From Plicaturopsis crispa FD-325 SS-3 (Eukaryota; Basidiomycota; Agaricomycetes; Amylocorticiales; Amylocorticiaceae), in contig KN832556.1 in assembly GCA_000827205.1 (NCBI GenBank), forward strand, positions 1,759,272-1,823,271: a stretch of 64,000 bases of DNA, given 5' to 3'. The first letter of the stretch is position 1. The number at the start of each line of letters is the position of its first letter. Below, in pieces: positions 50,988-62,126 of this stretch. A model generated the notes under the pieces. The model did no database searches. It saw nothing but the letters and a program-made list of their open reading frames with translations, and was not told the DNA's origin. A program made the translations under genes and the position numbers.

Positions 50988-52111
50988 ACCATCGTCGAGT
51001 CCTTTTTATTTCGGGAGTCGATTTAGACAGTGCTTATTTAGACTGAGATATGTACACACAATTGTAGATTGTTATTATACGAATCACAACAGCCCTCAGC
51101 GCTCAGCGTTTCAGCTTCCGTATGCACTTGATCAAGTGCAAGACAAGCAGAACGCTTTAAACTATGAAGGACATTTTGCACATTTATTTGACCGCGCATA
51201 CGCGCAAATCTCCGCGCGCGCACAAATCATGTTCTCATCGTATTTCGACTCCTCATCAAGGGGAGGTCAGAGCGAGAGTCTGGAGACGCTCTGTGCTCAA
51301 TAGCATTGTAGATAGAGCCTGTACACTCTAATCTGCTGTGCTCCGAGACTACATACCCAACCGAAGCCCGAGAATCGTCCAAAGTTGTGAAACACTCAAA
51401 GTTGGCCTGTTCGTGGTATGGACTACTACTTTGTGATGGGCTCGACGGATCGCTTTCAGCCGTTCGAGTCCGTCACGTCCAGGGCAGGGGAGGACATGCA
51501 TCATAGGAGTCGGAGTCCAGAGATGAGGAATCCAGCAGGCAGTCATGCGACCACCACACCGGTTGGCAGCTTCTCCCGGCACCGCGGGTCGTCTTGGACA
51601 AGCAAGATAGATATAGAAAGCCGCCATGTGAACAGGTATACAGTAACTTACATGCAACGACCTCGAGATCGACGGTGGCGGGCAACGTACCCGAGGCGGC
51701 CCTCGAAGGTCGGTACTTCAGCCGAGATGCCGCCTTGAGTCTGACGACGTCGGACGACCAGTGCTGGCGACGTAGACGGCCGGTACTACTGACTATCATG
51801 AATGTTAAGGGTTAGAAGCCAATAGGGTACCCACAGGCATACATTGGAAGACTTTTCCGAGTAATGCGCGCGGACTTGATTTGCGCGCCCGAGTTATGTG
51901 CGGAAATAATTAAAAGTGCACTTGGCCCACCATATTAAACATGATAAACATCGATAATCAGGAGAGCAATGCATGGGTAATAGGGATCAATGGGATGCAG
52001 AGAATATGTAAGTAAGTAGTGTATGTATGACGAATGCAGGGATATGTTTACAGGTACAAAGACAGGTACAAAGGGTACACGATGCGTCCGAAGCGAAGGG
52101 AGAAAATGAAA
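50988..52111. other. Convergent intergenic region, 1.1 kb
   Basis: The H+-ATPase and adenylate cyclase genes end toward each other here. The first 100 bp should hold the H+-ATPase polyadenylation region. An 18-bp palindrome is listed separately. Two overlapping minus-strand frames near 51420-51800 read open but cannot be assigned. No RNA gene or transposon end was recognised. Confidence 0.45.
51123..51140. repeat. 18-bp perfect palindrome in 3' region of PMA1
   Basis: TGCACTTGATCAAGTGCA reads identically on both strands. It lies about 135 bp past the H+-ATPase stop. It could be a dimer binding site or a 3'-UTR hairpin stem without a loop; function is unknown. Confidence 0.6.
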
Positions 52112-55100
52112 CTAACTATCCTGCAACACCGACAATAAGCGCTCCAACGTCCGTTCATCAAGTGGTCCGTGGTTTTGAAGTGCAGAAACGACAGCTTGAG
52201 ATTCCTTGGGTAACCGCTTTTCACATAAAGACGCCAGGGCGTTCTCTATCCTTCCTGATAATGAATCGAGCAGCGTCGTTAGCTCCAGATCGGTCGCCTT
52301 CTCGCTCATGGGCGGGAGCAGGAAATCAGGATTGCAGTAGAAGACAACAGATTCTCTTTCCGGAGTAGATCGAATATCCCCCGAAGCTGGCTGGAGACTT
52401 GGCTTTTGCTGAGGATACGGGCGAAAGACGCGGGACGATGCTAGTGCCTCTAGACGTAGACACAGCAAAGCCAGTTCGCGCATCTGTGCGACGCTAAACT
52501 GGACTCTAGATCCAGCAGCATTGGCGGCCGCTTCGGATGGCTTGAAGTCTTGTCGTCCCGCCAGTTCCTTAGGGTATACGATAGACAGAACTTCCGGTAT
52601 TTCCAAACCCTTGAGCTTGACCTCCCCGACGGGGACGATAACGAGACCATAACCACGAATTGCGTTGATAGCGCCAGGGGACTGGTATTCGGATTGCTCG
52701 GTATCGGGTTCGGTCTCGTGTATCCTGGCGTGGATTTCACGAACAACCTCGGCACTACACATGATCTGGCCACCTGCGGCGCTCCCCTCGATACGAGAGG
52801 AACGGTTGACCATGGGCCCGAAGTAGTCCATACGGTTTGTAATGGGATCCGGTTCGCACACAGGCGTACCGCAATGGATACCCATGCGTACGGACAAGCC
52901 GCGCGCGATGAGCTTCCCTTCCGCGTCGTAAACCTCCTTTCCATCCTCGCATTCGAGTATCTCCAAAGGCCAAGACTCCTTCAGAAGCTGTAATTGGACG
53001 GACATGCACCACCAGAGAGCAGCCAGAGCAGTAGGGAAAGAGCACATGAAGGCGTCGCCTTCTGTTTTGACTTCGTAGCCACCACAGAACCGCAGCTGCC
53101 GCCGCAGGCACAAGTTGTGCTTGCGCATCGCTGTTGGCATACCTGCATTCACTTCCCATAGGTGTGTTGAATTGCGGATATCAGTGAACACCAGCGCGAC
53201 ATGGCCTGTAGGTGGCGGAACCTCGCCATCGAGCCTCGAAAGATCACGGTTGGCGATAGGGTCGCCCAAACCCGGCCGCCGTCGCTTGTTCAGTGACGCG
53301 TAAGCATCGGGTTCAACTAGCGACTCCATGGTTTGCTTCCGGGAGGGACCGACGTCGAAGAGATCAGCGACGGCAATGACCATGATCATGGTGCTGCCCT
53401 CTGCGCCGTAACTAATGGCGAAATCGCGTAGCTTCTGCGCCGCAATCATTGGGTCCCCTCGTTCCGAACGTGCGATGTCTACGGCCGTCTGATAGGAGAC
53501 GTAGTCCCATAGTCCGCGGTTCCCAACGATCACGAATTCATCTAGGGCGGAAAGCTCCCATGCTCGGATGGCGGGACGAGCGTTTACCACTGGAGCTAGA
53601 TGATAGAAACCGAACGCCCGAGAGATGTCGAGCTCGTCGTAGACTAAGCCCTGAGGTGATACCCAGCCCTCGGCCGCTCGTATCCTTGCTATTTCTGTCC
53701 GATCGAATGGATCATGTTTCGTGGCCACGGGTTTAGCGGCTCCCCCGCGAGACACAACAGCGAGGGCATTGCCTGCATTAGCAACGTACATAGTCGTGCC
53801 AACGAAGTACAGCACGATCCCTGATGCACCGCTCCTGGTAGCATTGGCGTCGATGGGCACGCTAGCCGTCGGGTGACTCGCCTGCGACATCTTGCGGGAA
53901 TCGGTGTAAAGCTCGTCATGTAGGAGCTTGTTGAGCTTCAAGAACGAGCGCCGGAGGGCATCCTCGACTTTCTCACTCTTGACTGGATTGAGCGTAGCAA
54001 GTTGGCCTGCGAAGACGGTCAGGAACTTGTCGCCTAGATACTTCGATAGCCGCCCTGTACTGGGGGATGACTGCGCACGCCCGAACATAGCGAAAATAGC
54101 CTCGTCCTTCTTGTCGCGGAACTCGGGTTTGACAAGGTCGATCATGTTCAGGTGTTCGTTCCGGCCCATATTGTCGGCGATTCCGTAGGCCATGCGGTTG
54201 ACCTCGGAAACTGACGTTCGTATGCGGCGATCGTCACTCTCCTCGGGTATTGTCTGCAGGAAAGTGGTCGTCACATCCATCAATCCCAGCACACGCAGCT
54301 GAGGAAGACCGGAGAAGTCGGCTAGCACTGCTTGGCCCCGTGACGCCAGCAGTTTTTGACTGGTCGAGTCCGGCTTGATCTCCAATCGCTTGTTACCGGA
54401 GAGGTTCAGGTATCTGAGGTTTTTGTTGAAGTTCCTGAGACAGGTCAACGGTAAATAAAATTTTCGCTTTGGAGCATGGCAATGACTGACCAATTCCAAT
54501 CAAACTCCCAATTGTTGATGTTGTACTTCAGTATGTTACTGCCTACGTCAAGAACGACGAGGCTCTTGACTTTGCCCAATTCTGCTGGCAGCGCCTGCAG
54601 CTTATTGCCGTTCAGGAAGAGTGTAGATAGCTTTGTCAAGCGATGAAGATCTTCGGTCGGGATGTTCGTGAGTTTGTTGCCGCTCAAGTAGAGTTCCTCG
54701 AGGTCGACCAGATTCTTAAGGAAGGATGAGGGCAAGGCCTGGAACAAATTGAAGGAAAGATTGAGAACCCGCAGTTCCTTGAGGATAGTCAAGACAGGAA
54801 GGATATCATCGGTCAGCTTATTTTCGCCAAGATACAACCGCTCCAACGAATGAACAAGGGGTGGTAGTAGACGACCAGCTTGGCTTCCGATAGAGCCCGC
54901 AGAGGATGGTTTTCTTCCAGGTAGCATAGTGGAAGGATTCCACGCAGAGACTCCGGTATCCGATGGGGGTGGCAGTGGAGGGAGTGTGATAGGTGGAGGG
55001 TCGGGAAAAGTGTCGAGACAGTTCGAGGTGGCGTTGATGACGCATAGAGATGCGCAATTCCACAGACCGACTGGCAGTTCTGCAAGATTATTGTTGTGCA

Positions 55101-57932
55101 CGTCAAGAATCTCAAGCTTCTGTAAACGGTCGATACAGGACGGTACCGCGTTCAACGAATTGTCTGAACATGATAACTTGACTAGTCGGCTGAGTTCTCC
55201 GAGCGACTCTGGAATCGCCCGAAGATCGTTATGGTCGAGCTTCAAAGTCAGGAGGGACGACAATTGGGCAAGCGCGAAGTCATCGAGGGATGACAGCTTC
55301 GCGGACGAGATGTCGAGAGAGGTAATGGCATAGGGGCTACCACCGAGAGGTCCTGGGACGAGGCGCAGCTGTGTGATGTCATTGTGCGATGCATCCAGCT
55401 TCGTTAGGCACGGTCCGGAGGATAAGTCAAGGGCGTTTATCGCGTTGTGGTCGGCACGCAGCGTCTCGAGCTTGGGGAGCCTGCACACGACTGACAGATC
55501 TGATATGTTGTTCCGTCTGCAATCCAGCTCTCGGAGTTGCACAAGACCGCGGCATTCCTCCGGGAACTTTGCTACCTGGTTCCCGACAATGATGAGGCGT
55601 TCCAATGCCTTCAGTTGCCCGATTTGTTCTGGGATGTCTACGATCATGTTGAACGAGATGTCGAGGTCGACCAAGCCGGCAATCTCGCTGACGACAGCTG
55701 GGAGGTCGCGAAATTTGTTGTTCGAGATGTTCAGATATTTCAGCGCACGGAGTCGAGGAAAGAACCATGGAAGTTTCTCCAATCGATTGTTCTGCGCTTT
55801 GAGCGTGGTGAGCTCGGGAATGAGGTCTAGCCCGGAGTCGTTGAGGTCCACGATGCGGTTGCATGAGATATCAAGCCGGTGGAGGGTCGTGTTATAGCGA
55901 ACGTTTTCTGGAACTTTTTTGATAGCCATATTAGACAAACGAAGTTCGCGAAGCGTGGAGCAGGACTGGATGAAGTCGAGGGGGATTTCGAGCATGGGGT
56001 TTTTCGAAAGAGTCAAAGACACGATGGTCTCAGCGTGTCCGTGAAGAACGACGGGGATCGTCCGTAAGCCTTGACCAGTGAGGTCAATGTACTCGTAATT
56101 CTCAAATGTGAGTTCCTGTTCCTAAAACGAACATGTAAGTTGTTTGAGCAGTGCAACGATCGTGATAAAATCGCGTACTGCGGGGCCGAGGAGTTGGGTC
56201 TTGTAAACGAACTTCAATAGGAACGACAAGTCCTCGGCACCAAGCCGGTCAAGTCCATCCGCCACATCATACCCTGCTTGCTCCAATCGACGCCTCAGGA
56301 TGTCCGCTGGCCGTTCAGTCTGGGCTAGCACACGCTCTAAATTATACGCTCGATCAGTACAGACCAAAAGGACATTATTAACAACTTACCTCGACCGCGT
56401 TCCTTCAAATAGAGCTTATGGGACTCTCTGTCGGACTCAAGAAGCAACTTCTGATTCAGCACGGGCGTTAACGAGGCGACCGTCACTTGAAGGTTGATTG
56501 AGGCGACGTGATACGTATTATTCGAGCGATATATGCGAATCATGTACGTCTGCGTGCCAGGCCTATGTGATTTTCCAGACTTCCGCCGCGATTTCGATTT
56601 GTTCGTCGAAGCCGCGCCACTGGTCATGGCTACACTGACCGGTCGTCCAACCTCCCGTACACTCTCCTCGGAGCTGGAATATTCCGGCTCGGCGGGGTCT
56701 TCACCGTTCTCGTTGACCGTGCTCCAGCTCTGCGGAGGTTCCCAGGCAGGGCCTTTGACCTCGCCTGAGCTCCCGCGCCCAAGCAAGGAGGTACTCGAAG
56801 AGATGAATCCCGGGGGTGGCGACAAAGTTTTTGGGGAGACTTTGCGCTGGTCAAAGGCTAGGTGTCGGTTGCGTTTTGCAGAGGGCGACGACGAAGACGT
56901 GGATGCGAGGAAGGGGTCGCTAAATATAGGGTGCATAGACGGATTGGCGCTTGGGAGTAATGTGTGGTCTGACTGCGCCCTTTCATTCAGCAGATAGAAC
57001 TCGTACGCACTACCAGCTGAACCACTAGCCGAGTCTGGACCACCACTACGGAAGGACCGATCTATGATTCCCTCCATATCGTCGATATTGGTGTCAAGAC
57101 TAAATTCAGTGTCCTTCGGGGGTAAAGGTGGAGGCTGATGGCTCGACTTCTTCCTCCGTCGATCCCGTTTGGGCAAAAATAGGGAAGAGGGCGGCGAGGG
57201 CGGTCCCATGGGATGGAACGAAACGTAGGATGAGGATGCATTACTGGGTACGGGTGGGATCTCGCCAGGGGATTGGGGGCGCTCCTCGTCTGAAAGGCGC
57301 GTTCGACTTTGTTTGCGTTTGAACTTGTTCAGCAGACCTAACCCAGACTTCACTTTGCGAAGTTCCGCCTGGGTGCCTGCAATCGTTGACGCTGAATCAT
57401 TGTAGAGGGTCGCGCTATTGCTAGATTCCGCGATGCTATGTGACGACTCGCTCCCTCTACCCCGCGGGTAGAGGTCTGTGGAGCTGGCCTGGCGTGGGAT
57501 GCCAAAGGACGAGAACGAAGGTTTATGGGCAGGGAGGAACGACCTTCCTTGCTTTGGGGGTGGAGTGGGCTGTACACGAATGTTAATAGATGCATTACGC
57601 GACACCCATGATGACATAGAACATGCATTGAAATGCAGAATGTATGAGTGCGATGCATATCCGTCGGGTAGCGCGCCAATGGTGAATTATTCACACTGAA
57701 TGACCAAGCCACCCGAACGCGCATGTATCGGCTGCACCAAACACCCTAGCATTCGATGCCGGTCAATTCTACGCGAAATTAAACTCACCGGTTCATCCTC
57801 CATAGGAGAAAGCCAAGGTGCGATGGTTGCGCTCTCCTCGTCTGCTGGACGAGGTGGTAAAATTCGGACGTCGGGCGCCAAGAATTCGGAGGTGCGGATA
57901 CTATGGCCTAAGGAGAGTTCTGTCTGCGACAT
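52112..57932 (-). CDS. CYR1: Adenylate cyclase (RA, leucine-rich repeats, PP2C-like and class III cyclase domains)
   Basis: The start at 57932 gives MSQTELSLGHSIRTSEFLAP. A disordered Ser/Pro-rich region follows, then a Ras-association-type segment (TYMIRIYRSNNTYHVASINL, LLLESDRESHKLYLKERGR). About twenty leucine-rich repeats come next (for example LRELRLSNMAIKKVPENV, LEILDVHNNNLAELPVGLWN). A PP2C-like domain (FAGQLATLNPVKSEKVEDAL, ASGIVLYFVGTTMYVANAGN, EFVIVGNRGLWDYVSYQTAV) precedes the cyclase: VALVFTDIRNSTHLWE and TEGDAFMCSF carry the two metal-binding aspartates, and FGPMVNRSSRIEGSAAGGQI the catalytic Asn and Arg. The tail ends LERLLSVLQDS. This is the full fungal Cyr1 architecture. It makes cAMP for PKA at the plasma membrane, probably under Ras and G-alpha control. 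Few introns, mainly near the 5' end and at about 54.45 kb. Its promoter side faces the NIPA gene. Confidence 0.96.
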
Positions 57933-58197
57933 GGTAGACAATCAGCTCGGCGACCTGTGCCAGAGATGTATCCCAAGCGCGCATAGGATGGTCCAGCAGA
58001 GAAAAGAAACGGAACGAAAGTCGAAGACGGAGAAACAAAGAAAGGCTTTCTTGAGATCTCCAGTTGCCTCCGCCGCATAAGGCTGTCCGAAACAAGAATC
58101 ATTTTCCCACAGTATTTCCGTAAAGGGCATTAATTGCATGGCCGGCCGAGAGCCGTCGGCGAGGCTGCGGAAGGGAATCCGCGCCGGCGTTAGAGGG
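57933..58197. promoter_or_regulatory. Upstream region of adenylate cyclase
   Basis: This 265-bp stretch lies between the adenylate cyclase start and the transposon insertion. It should be promoter and leader DNA of CYR1, shared in part with the divergent NIPA gene. No factor site was assigned. Confidence 0.4.
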
Positions 58198-58207
58198 TTG
58201 GACAGCA
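58198..58207 (+). repeat. Left target-site duplication of the miniature transposon
   Basis: TTGGACAGCA abuts the left inverted end and is repeated exactly after the right end. Confidence 0.85.
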
Positions 58208-58689
58208 GGACCCCGGCTTATCCTACGTTAGGTTGTATCCCAATGCGGACGGATTTGGCCCCAAAAAACCGCGTACGTTCGATCCCAGTGCGGACGGAAA
58301 GGCCAAAATTTCGGAAAATGTACGATCTTTCCGCCTTACGGATGAGGACCGTCGGTAGCGACGTTCGATCCCTGTGCGGACGGAACTGGCGAGCGAGGCA
58401 TGCCGCCGCCGGCCTCCGTACTTGACGATGGTGCGGGGGTCACGTCGGCCCGGCGTCGGACCCCCCGGCGAGGCGGAGGTGCGTCGGTTTCGATGTTGTA
58501 TCCATAATTTGGCGGGGATGCGGACGGATGGGCGTTTTCGACAGCATGTATCGCGAATGCGGACAGATTTCGCAAAAAATTGGTAGTTCGATCCTAATGC
58601 GGACGGGAACGGGCCAAAAATCGTGCGGACGGAAAGGGCCAAAAATGCCGATTTTAGGATACAACCTCTATCAGCATAAGCCGGGGTCC
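58208..58689. mobile_element. Miniature inverted-repeat DNA transposon, Mutator-like by its target duplication
   Basis: The ends are 33-bp inverted repeats: 58208-58240 (GGACCCCGGCTTAT, eight variable bases, AGGTTGTATCC) and the complement at 58657-58689, identical at 27 of 33 positions. The element is flanked by a perfect 10-bp direct repeat, TTGGACAGCA, at 58198-58207 and 58690-58699. A 482-bp length, no coding capacity, inverted ends and a 10-bp duplication define a non-autonomous DNA transposon. A duplication of 9-11 bp is typical of Mutator-like elements; hAT (8 bp) is the alternative. The interior carries repeated TGCGGACGG units and a GC-rich centre. It inserted between the divergent adenylate cyclase and NIPA genes, ending 94 bp before the NIPA start codon. 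Confidence 0.85.
58232..58632 (+). repeat. Repeated internal units of the miniature transposon (core TGCGGACGG)
   Basis: Longer copies read GTTCGATCC or GTTGTATCC followed by three or four bases and TGCGGACGG, at 58232-58252, 58277-58297, 58363-58383 and 58586-58606. Shorter cores occur at about 58519-58527, 58558-58566 (one mismatch) and 58624-58632. All run in the same direction. Such repeats near transposon ends often bind the transposase; that role is inferred. Confidence 0.7.
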
Positions 58690-58699
58690 TTGGACAGCA
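58690..58699 (+). repeat. Right target-site duplication of the miniature transposon
   Basis: TTGGACAGCA abuts the right inverted end, identical to the left copy. The perfect match suggests the insertion is not ancient. Confidence 0.85.
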
Positions 58700-58783
58700 T
58701 CCTCCAACGACCGCGGTTACAGCGACGCAAGCAAGGGCCGCCGAGGTGCTCCCCAATACCTCCATTTCCCTCTTACTCCCATC

Positions 58784-61468
58784 ATGTCCTCGTCCGCGTC
58801 AACGACGGCGACGGGCTCGGCAGCAGCGTCGTCCTCGTCTGCCGCCTCAGGAACTGTGTCTGCGGGCTCTCACCTCAAAGTCCGTGTCGTATCACTCCGC
58901 AGCAACGGTCCTGTCGGTCTCACCTCGCTGTTTTATAGGTCGTCGGTATCATTCTCGCCATCGCCAGCGGTCTACTCATCGGCTCCAGTTTCGTCTTCAA
59001 GAAGAAAGGATTGCTCCGCTCGCAGGCCGGGCAGGTAGCCGGGGAGGGCGTCGCCTACTTGAAATCGGTAAGTTTTGCAGTGCTATAGACTTGCGCATGG
59101 CACTTTGGTCTAACGATGTGCATATAAGCCGCTATGGTGGCTAGGAATGACCAGTAAGAATGCCTAGCTATTTCAACCGAACGCGTTTGGCGTGTTAACT
59201 AGTCGTTGGTAGTGATGATACTCGGAGAGTTATGTAACTTTGCCGGTACGCTTGCTAGATTACAGACCTCGTTCCGTTACTGACAGCCATTATTCTTCAG
59301 CATACGCGTTCATTGAAGCGCTGGTCGTTGTGAGTAATTGTCATATGCATATATTTCTGCGTCTTATCTTTCACGATAGACCCCACTCGGCGCTCTGTCC
59401 GTTGTTGTTTGCGCTATCCTTTCCTCCATATTTCTTCAAGAGAAATTAACATTCTTCGGATGGCTTGGATGTGCACTCTGTATTGTGCGTCTTCCACGCA
59501 TAGTGCTATGCTTTCGCATAATAACCCCTTCCTTAGATCGGTTCAGTGATCATCGCACTCAATGGTATGTATTCGACTGATCACAAATTGTACTTCGCTT
59601 ACACTCGATACAATAGGCCCGCAAGAACAGACTGTGGGCCAAATAACTGACTTCCAAAAACTTTTTCTTTCTCCCGGATTCCTTGTCTACGCGGGAGTCC
59701 TCATCGCCGTGTCTCTTTCCATCGTCTTCTACTTTGGTCCAAAGTGAGTATTGTTTTGTGGCTCAAGACAGACGTTCTGACCTTTCTCTGCCAGGTACGG
59801 GAAGAAGAGTATGTTATGGTATATAATGGTTTGCAGTATGATTGGTGGCATCAGCGTCAGCGTGACGACTGGGTTAGGTGCAGCCATTGTAACAACTGCT
59901 TCCGGTGATAACCAGGTATGACACTGCTCGTTCTTTGATTGCGCAGGCTTGATTATTAACGGCGTCTTCTGTGACAGTTTAAACACTGGTTCATATACTT
60001 CCTCATCGGATTTGTCGCCGTGACACTGAGTTCGTACTATCCGTTTGCCTAGTAGACTGAAACTAATCAAATCGTACAGTCACCGAGGTTTACTATCTAA
60101 ACATGGCACTTGCTCTGTTTAATACCGGTTAGTCGTTACACTTTGCCGTGTCGTCATGATACTGATAGCGCCTTTGTAGCCATGGGTAAATTAATTTTTC
60201 ACCCTTCCACCCTATCCAATAACTAATCTTCCTCTCAGTGACACCCACGTACTATGTAATCTGTGAGTAGCTTGGTATTGCATACGGAGAAAGGCTGATT
60301 TGCTTATGCCTCTACAGTCACCTTTTTTTCTATGGTCACGACCGTGGTAAGTCTATCTAGCTTCGATGTAAACAGAACGGGCTGTACTCAACGCAGCGCG
60401 CAGGTCTTGTTCCAAGGCCTCTCAGCTTCTGTAACCCAAATCATCACCGTGGTCATGGGTTTCCTTGTGATTTGCTTAGGCATCACGATCCTTCAAATGT
60501 CCAAGGTCGACCCAGCCCATCTCAGCAAACTCGACCGCCGGTCTACGATGCTTCTACAAGCCGCGCGGAATACAACCGAGGTGGAGGAAAAATCTGTTAC
60601 CGGTGTGGAGGACCCTGGGATCGATGCCCTTCGTGGTTCTTTCGGGACCGTGGGCAGCATTATTCGTGCACGGAGCGCCAGACGCATCAGCCAGTCGACA
60701 AACTCCCGTACGGGTCGATCGCAGGACACGGAGCGCGCACCCTATTCCTCTGATAGCGCATTACCTTCGACCGACAACTTCGAAGGTTTGAGGCGACATC
60801 AATTATGGGACGCGCCAATGCCCGGCAGCCCTGGCGAAATCGAACGAATATCGATGCGAAGTCAAAGCTCGTTCGCATCAGGCTCTCCCGGTAGCAGAGA
60901 GCGCCGCCCCACGATAAAATTCGGCAGCCAGGAGGTGGTACATCAGTATCATCGTCCAGGAACCGGCGATAATTCCGCTACCCACGAACATCGTGATGTA
61001 CACCATATCCCAGAATCAAACCCATACCCGCCCCCTCCAAATCATCGTTCAACGACCGAAGGAGAGAGCACCCCTAGAGCCGAAGACATGCGAAAGACAG
61101 CATCAGCTCCGGCTCCTAATGACGAGGTGCGATCCGCTCCGCCAGTCCTGAACGCGCAATTTTTTCATCCGCCTTCGACCGATCCCTTCAGCACTCCATC
61201 CCCATCCACAGTTCCAGCATCGAGTTTCCCGTCAGCCTCCGACTCAATTGGAAGCAATAGCGAGGCACCTTGGAACATCGAGGAGCGGGAGCTTGCGGCG
61301 AGGAAACACAACGCACGCTACAACAAGAGTTATCCGAAGGGAGAGGACGATGGCGAGGAGAGCGTTAGCCTGTGGCGGCGTTCTTCCATGGACGGAAGTG
61401 AAGAAGACGTTGCGCATGGCGGCGTCCGCCTTGTACCTGGGCCGACTTCGAGCGGGAGCAGGTTTTGA
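58784..61468 (+). CDS. NIPA-type magnesium transporter
   Basis: The start at 58784 gives MSSSASTTATGSAAASSSSA. Then the NIPA/DUF803 core: VVGIILAIASGLLIGSSFVF, KKKGLLRSQAGQVAGEGVAY, SPLWWLGMT, GELCNFAAYAF, TPLGALSVVVCAILSSIFLQ, LTFFGWLGCALCIIGSVIIA, NGPQEQTVGQITDFQKLFLS, GFLVYAGVLIAVSLSIVFYF, FIYFLIGFVAVTLITEVYYL, NMALALFNTAMVTPTYYVIF and VTQIITVVMGFLVICLGITI. Eight to nine membrane helices are present, as expected. A long hydrophilic C-terminal tail of about 280 residues, rich in Ser, Pro and Arg, ends in PGPTSSGSRF and is larger than in animal members. The family moves Mg2+ across plasma or endosomal membranes; transport here is inferred. About nine introns. A miniature transposon sits 94 bp upstream of the start. 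Confidence 0.9.
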
Positions 61469-62126
61469 CGGGCTTTGGCTCGCACATTCCACTTGGCTGT
61501 CTCTGTAGCGTTCCTTTTCTCCATCTCTTCTTCCCCAGGTGTATGTGTAGCGCACCATTTTCGCATACGGTGGACTTTTAACTCTTGTTGCGATCCGTGT
61601 GTTTTGACGACCTTTCCGTATCTCTACTTCATCCTTCGAAGGACTTGTCATCTAGCTAGGATAATGATTGTACGCCATATCGCCTTGGGCTCGACTACTT
61701 TACACTTATACATGTCGTGTTAGAATTTCAATGATTTAAACAAGGTAAGGGTGTCATCGCTGTCGCCGGTCCTCGAGACTCAGCTCGCAGAGGTGGAAGG
61801 CATTGATATATATCGAGCATGAGACCCGGCATGAATGTTGGCTGAAACCTCCAGGCAGAGGCTGCGGAGGGCGTGCGCACTGCGCAGCTCTCATCAACGT
61901 CGTATAAGTACGAAGATTTCAACTACTCTCTTTCCATTCAAGTATGTGGCTTTTGCTGCGGAAGAGTATGGAGCTAGATGGAGATACGACTGAAGCTTGC
62001 GGCAGTGCCTGTCAGGAGGCCTGAAAGGCATATAATGTCCAACACATAGTATTACTATCTACCAACTCATAGCATCTCCCCCACTTCAGTCACTGCTGCG
62101 TGAGCGGTGAGCCACCACCGCACGCC
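61469..62126. other. Intergenic region
   Basis: This 658-bp interval holds the NIPA 3' UTR and the promoter of the following plus-strand gene. No further gene or repeat was recognised. Confidence 0.5.

Noticed and set aside
51562-51799. Possible two-exon minus-strand gene ending in LPTGVVVA
   Set aside because: The donor is good, but the acceptor is AAG, and another frame over the same bases reads equally well. Not strong enough to list as a gene.
58277-58383. tRNA gene suggested by GTTCGATCC words
   Set aside because: No A box, no cloverleaf and no acceptor stem; the words belong to repeats of the miniature transposon.
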